This document shows, piece by piece, positions 6,546-7,642 of a stretch of DNA of 7,642 bases. The first letter of the stretch is position 1; the number at the start of each line of letters is the position of its first letter. The notes beneath the pieces are model-generated. The model worked only from the letters and a program-made list of their open reading frames with translations, did no database searches and was not told the origin of the DNA. The position numbers and the translations under genes were made by a program. The stretch comes from Candidatus Atribacteria bacterium (GTDB lineage Bacteria; Atribacterota; Phoenicimicrobiia; Phoenicimicrobiales; Stramentimicrobiaceae), in NCBI GenBank assembly GCA_016934875.1, contig JAFGSC010000170.1, forward strand, positions 1 to 7,642, given 5' to 3'.

Positions 6546-6554
6546 GACATTTTT

Positions 6555-6905
6555 CTATTTTATAGTTACTATTCTATTTTCTAATCCTAAAGCCACAGCT
6601 TCTTTATAAGGCAATTCCCAGAGTTTTTTATTTGGATTCCATTTTCCGCCGGCTGCTCTTATTAACTTGCCGATTTGAACTTCGCCGTATTTTACCATTA
6701 GCCAGATTAGTTTATTAGCTGGTATCCGATTATGATCGATCTCCCAGGGTTCATCCTCAACTACCAATTCGACAGTTTTTAACTTTCTTTTGTTTTCTGA
6801 ATCATATTTATATCTCACACAAGTCAAAGCCTCTCCATATTTCTGCAGCCATTTTTTAGTACCAGGCTGTCCTGCAATAAGAGTCTTTTTAGTGATAACA
6901 GTCAT
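6555..6905 (-). CDS. Uncharacterised 116-residue protein next to the recombinase relic
   Basis: A compact, soluble, basic protein. It opens TVITKKTLIAGQPGTKKWLQ, then RYKYDSENKRKLKTVELVVE, then a C-terminal segment (about 60-113) with the motif AGGKWNPNKKLWELP. That motif resembles the 'G-x-x-W-[ND]-x-x-x-K-x-W' pattern of small DUF5710/HARP-like domains found in DNA-processing contexts. The resemblance is from memory and not tested. No membrane segment or signal is present. It starts 60 bases after the stop of the recombinase relic on the same strand and could share its promoter at 7244-7272. The ATG at 6905 has only an A-rich stretch before it, with no real Shine-Dalgarno. It ends at TAG 6557-6555, directly against the repeat array. 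The intact frame and ordered composition argue that it is a real, conserved gene. My impression is that similar small proteins recur near mobile elements; a homology search would decide. Confidence 0.75.
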   Translation of the reverse strand: MTVITKKTLIAGQPGTKKWLQKYGEALTCVRYKYDSENKRKLKTVELVVEDEPWEIDHNRIPANKLIWLMVKYGEVQIGKLIRAAGGKWNPNKKLWELPYKEAVALGLENRIVTIK

Positions 6906-6965
6906 TTTTTTTCTTAAGACGAAATTTTCAAGAATTAGTACATTAAATATTTGAAATCATAATAG

Positions 6966-7146
6966 CTACAAATTATCGGCAGGACTTTTTACGCCCATTC
7001 CTTTTATCACATGAGTATAAATTTCTGTAGTTTTAACATCCTTAGCTTCTTCTTCATACTGTAATGTTTGGTGCGGATGGCATTCCTAACCTCATCCAAT
7101 AGTTTTGGTTTTTAACAATAGCAGGATTTTGGCTGTCTTGAGACAT
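6966..7146 (-). pseudogene. Integron-type tyrosine recombinase, internally deleted and frameshifted
   Basis: Three minus-strand frames together give the two ends of a phage-integrase/IntI-like protein. From ATG 7146 the frame reads MSQDSQNPAIVK, then shifts. The adjacent frame continues KPKLLDEVRNAIRTKHYSM, the typical N-terminal 'LLD.VR.AIR.KHYS..TE.AY' start of integron integrases. One A missing from an A run (five at 7109-7113, where six would restore frame) explains the shift. After a trace of EEA the third frame gives KDVKTTEIYTHV and MGVKSPADNL to TAG 6968-6966, the recombinase C-terminus, with the nucleophilic Tyr encoded at 7017-7019. Everything between, including the catalytic R-H-R-containing core, is gone, so about 60 codons remain of an expected 300 or more. 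It cannot be active. Whether it was a true IntI or a Xer-like relative cannot be settled, because the IntI-specific patch would lie in the deleted part. Confidence 0.85.
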
Positions 7147-7151
7147 GATCG

Positions 7152-7155
7152 CTCC
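7152..7155 (-). promoter_or_regulatory. Shine-Dalgarno site of the recombinase relic
   Basis: Minus-strand TGGAG (GGAG at 7155-7152) lies five bases before ATG 7146 and supports that ATG as the original recombinase start. If still used, only a 30-residue peptide would be made before a TGA in the shifted frame. Confidence 0.55.
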
Positions 7156-7205
7156 ATCACCTTAATAAATGATGTATCCCTCGCTGCTCAATCACTGTGC
7201 CGGGT

Positions 7206-7227
7206 GAAAATCGGTTGGGAGATTTTC
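7206..7227. other. Hairpin in the leader of the recombinase relic
   Basis: GAAAATC (7206-7212) and GATTTTC (7221-7227) form a 7-bp perfect stem with an 8-base loop. It falls in the predicted 5' leader between the promoter and the relic's start codon. It could be a protein-binding palindrome or an RNA hairpin. No LexA-type CTGT-N8-ACAG box is seen here. Confidence 0.4.
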
Positions 7228-7243
7228 TGGTAGTTGCAGATTA

Positions 7244-7272
7244 ATTATACCATATTTTTACGAAAAAGTCAA
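7244..7272 (-). promoter_or_regulatory. Sigma70-type promoter facing the recombinase relic
   Basis: On the minus strand TTGACT (7272-7267) and TATAAT (7249-7244) are separated by exactly 17 bases, with TG one base before the -10 (extended -10). Only one base differs from the consensus hexamers. Transcription would start near 7237, about 90 bases before the relic's ATG, and could continue into the 116-residue gene. It is the strongest promoter match in the window. Confidence 0.7.
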
Positions 7273-7590
7273 GAATAATTTTTTTGAAGTAACAAGAGCG
7301 GTTCTGCCGTGGAGCAATTTATTCGTTCAAAATTATTTTATAATGTCATATCCCGAATTTCCAGGACTTCTCTAAACTATCTTTAAATATAAGGATTTCT
7401 GCATCCGTGCATTGGCTTCAACCTAAAACTCGATAACCGCAGAGATACTATAGTGTCGCACAGAAAAACAAATAGAATAATTTTCTCGTCGTAATCGTTC
7501 GAATTTTCAAGTCTATTCTATTACAACTTTCTTATTTTCTTGTTATTTTTTTGCAGGATATTTTTTAGCAGCAGGTGAAAAATCAATCAC
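7273..7590. other. Gene-free interval right of the relic promoter
   Basis: I see no convincing coding frame on either strand. An inverted repeat, AATAGAATA (7471-7479) with TATTCTATT (7514-7522), encloses a 34-base loop. Short protein-like stretches on the minus strand around 7370-7430 are broken by stops and not recognisable. If the relic was a conventional integrase with cassettes on its upstream side, an attI site would be expected here, but no GTTRRRY site with supporting structure was found. Confidence 0.5.
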
Positions 7591-7625
7591 AAAAAAGGGC
7601 TAACAGAACAACTCCATCAGCCCTT
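7591..7625 (-). terminator. Rho-independent terminator, probably of a minus-strand gene beyond the right edge
   Basis: AAGGGCT (7595-7601) pairs with AGCCCTT (7619-7625), a 7-bp stem with three G-C pairs in a row and a 17-base loop. Read on the minus strand, the stem runs into six T (7596-7591), the normal layout of an intrinsic terminator. The gene it serves would end at or beyond 7642. Read on the plus strand the tail (AAACTT) is poor. Confidence 0.65.
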
Positions 7626-7642
7626 AAACTTCTTAGGTATAA

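Noticed and set aside
6461..6550. Repeats as a CRISPR array
   Set aside because: The tandem copies are adjacent with no spacers, other copies are inverted, and no cas gene is present.
7055..7146. Thirty-residue peptide from ATG 7146 (MSQDSQNPAIVK to NITV) as a small gene
   Set aside because: It has a ribosome-binding site, but the adjacent frame continues the recombinase N-terminus, so it is the frameshifted product of the relic.
7595..7625. GGGCTAAC within the right-edge hairpin as another attC inverse core
   Set aside because: The hairpin with a six-T tail explains it as a terminator, and no matching GTTRRRY arm is present.

Overview
The window comes from an AT-rich, Gram-negative bacterium. 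An outer-membrane barrel fusion, two exported lipoprotein-like proteins (one with the F-F-S-C type lipobox common in Bacteroidota) and the absence of a Shine-Dalgarno site before several genes suggest the Bacteroidota/Chlorobiota/Calditrichota (FCB) side of the tree. The sequence alone does not fix the phylum.

Layout. (1) 2-2656, plus strand: a complete 884-residue patatin-like phospholipase fused to three POTRA-like domains and an Omp85-type barrel. (2) 2657-3177: no intact gene. It opens with a GC-rich patch (98 of 184 bases G or C over 2657-2840, hand count) of hairpins and an integron attC-like site, followed by a small reading frame broken by one TGA. (3) 3178-6391, minus strand: a tight three-gene run, transcribed right to left. 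It encodes a small lipoprotein, a polytopic membrane protein and a secreted Asp-box beta-propeller protein, and it looks like an uncharacterised envelope module. (4) 6392-6554: a regulatory-looking interval dense with direct and inverted copies of one motif of about 20 bp. (5) 6555-6905, minus: a 116-residue unknown protein. (6) 6966-7146, minus: the wreck of an integron-type tyrosine recombinase, still preceded by a ribosome-binding site and a near-consensus sigma70 promoter (7244-7272). (7) 7273-7642: no gene seen, ending in a terminator that probably belongs to a minus-strand gene lying beyond the right edge.

Main idea. The relic has the IntI-like N-terminal start and the C-terminal tyrosine motif, with the middle deleted. 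The attC-like site at 2722-2790, read on the minus strand, carries an inverse core GCCCTAAC. Its exact complement GTTAGGGC lies 34 bases before the first gene of the three-gene run (6419-6426, minus strand). In integron cassettes the first bases of a cassette are complementary to the inverse core of its own attC. The whole 3.7-kb run may therefore be one large multi-gene cassette beside a dead integrase. This is inference from short motifs and needs a covariance-model test. The 116-residue gene just downstream of the integrase relic may be its companion.

How the genes could work together: the three minus-strand products are predicted to sit in the inner membrane (315 aa) and to be exported or lipid-anchored (173 and 566 aa), so they plausibly act together at the envelope. 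No biochemical function can be assigned to them from sequence.
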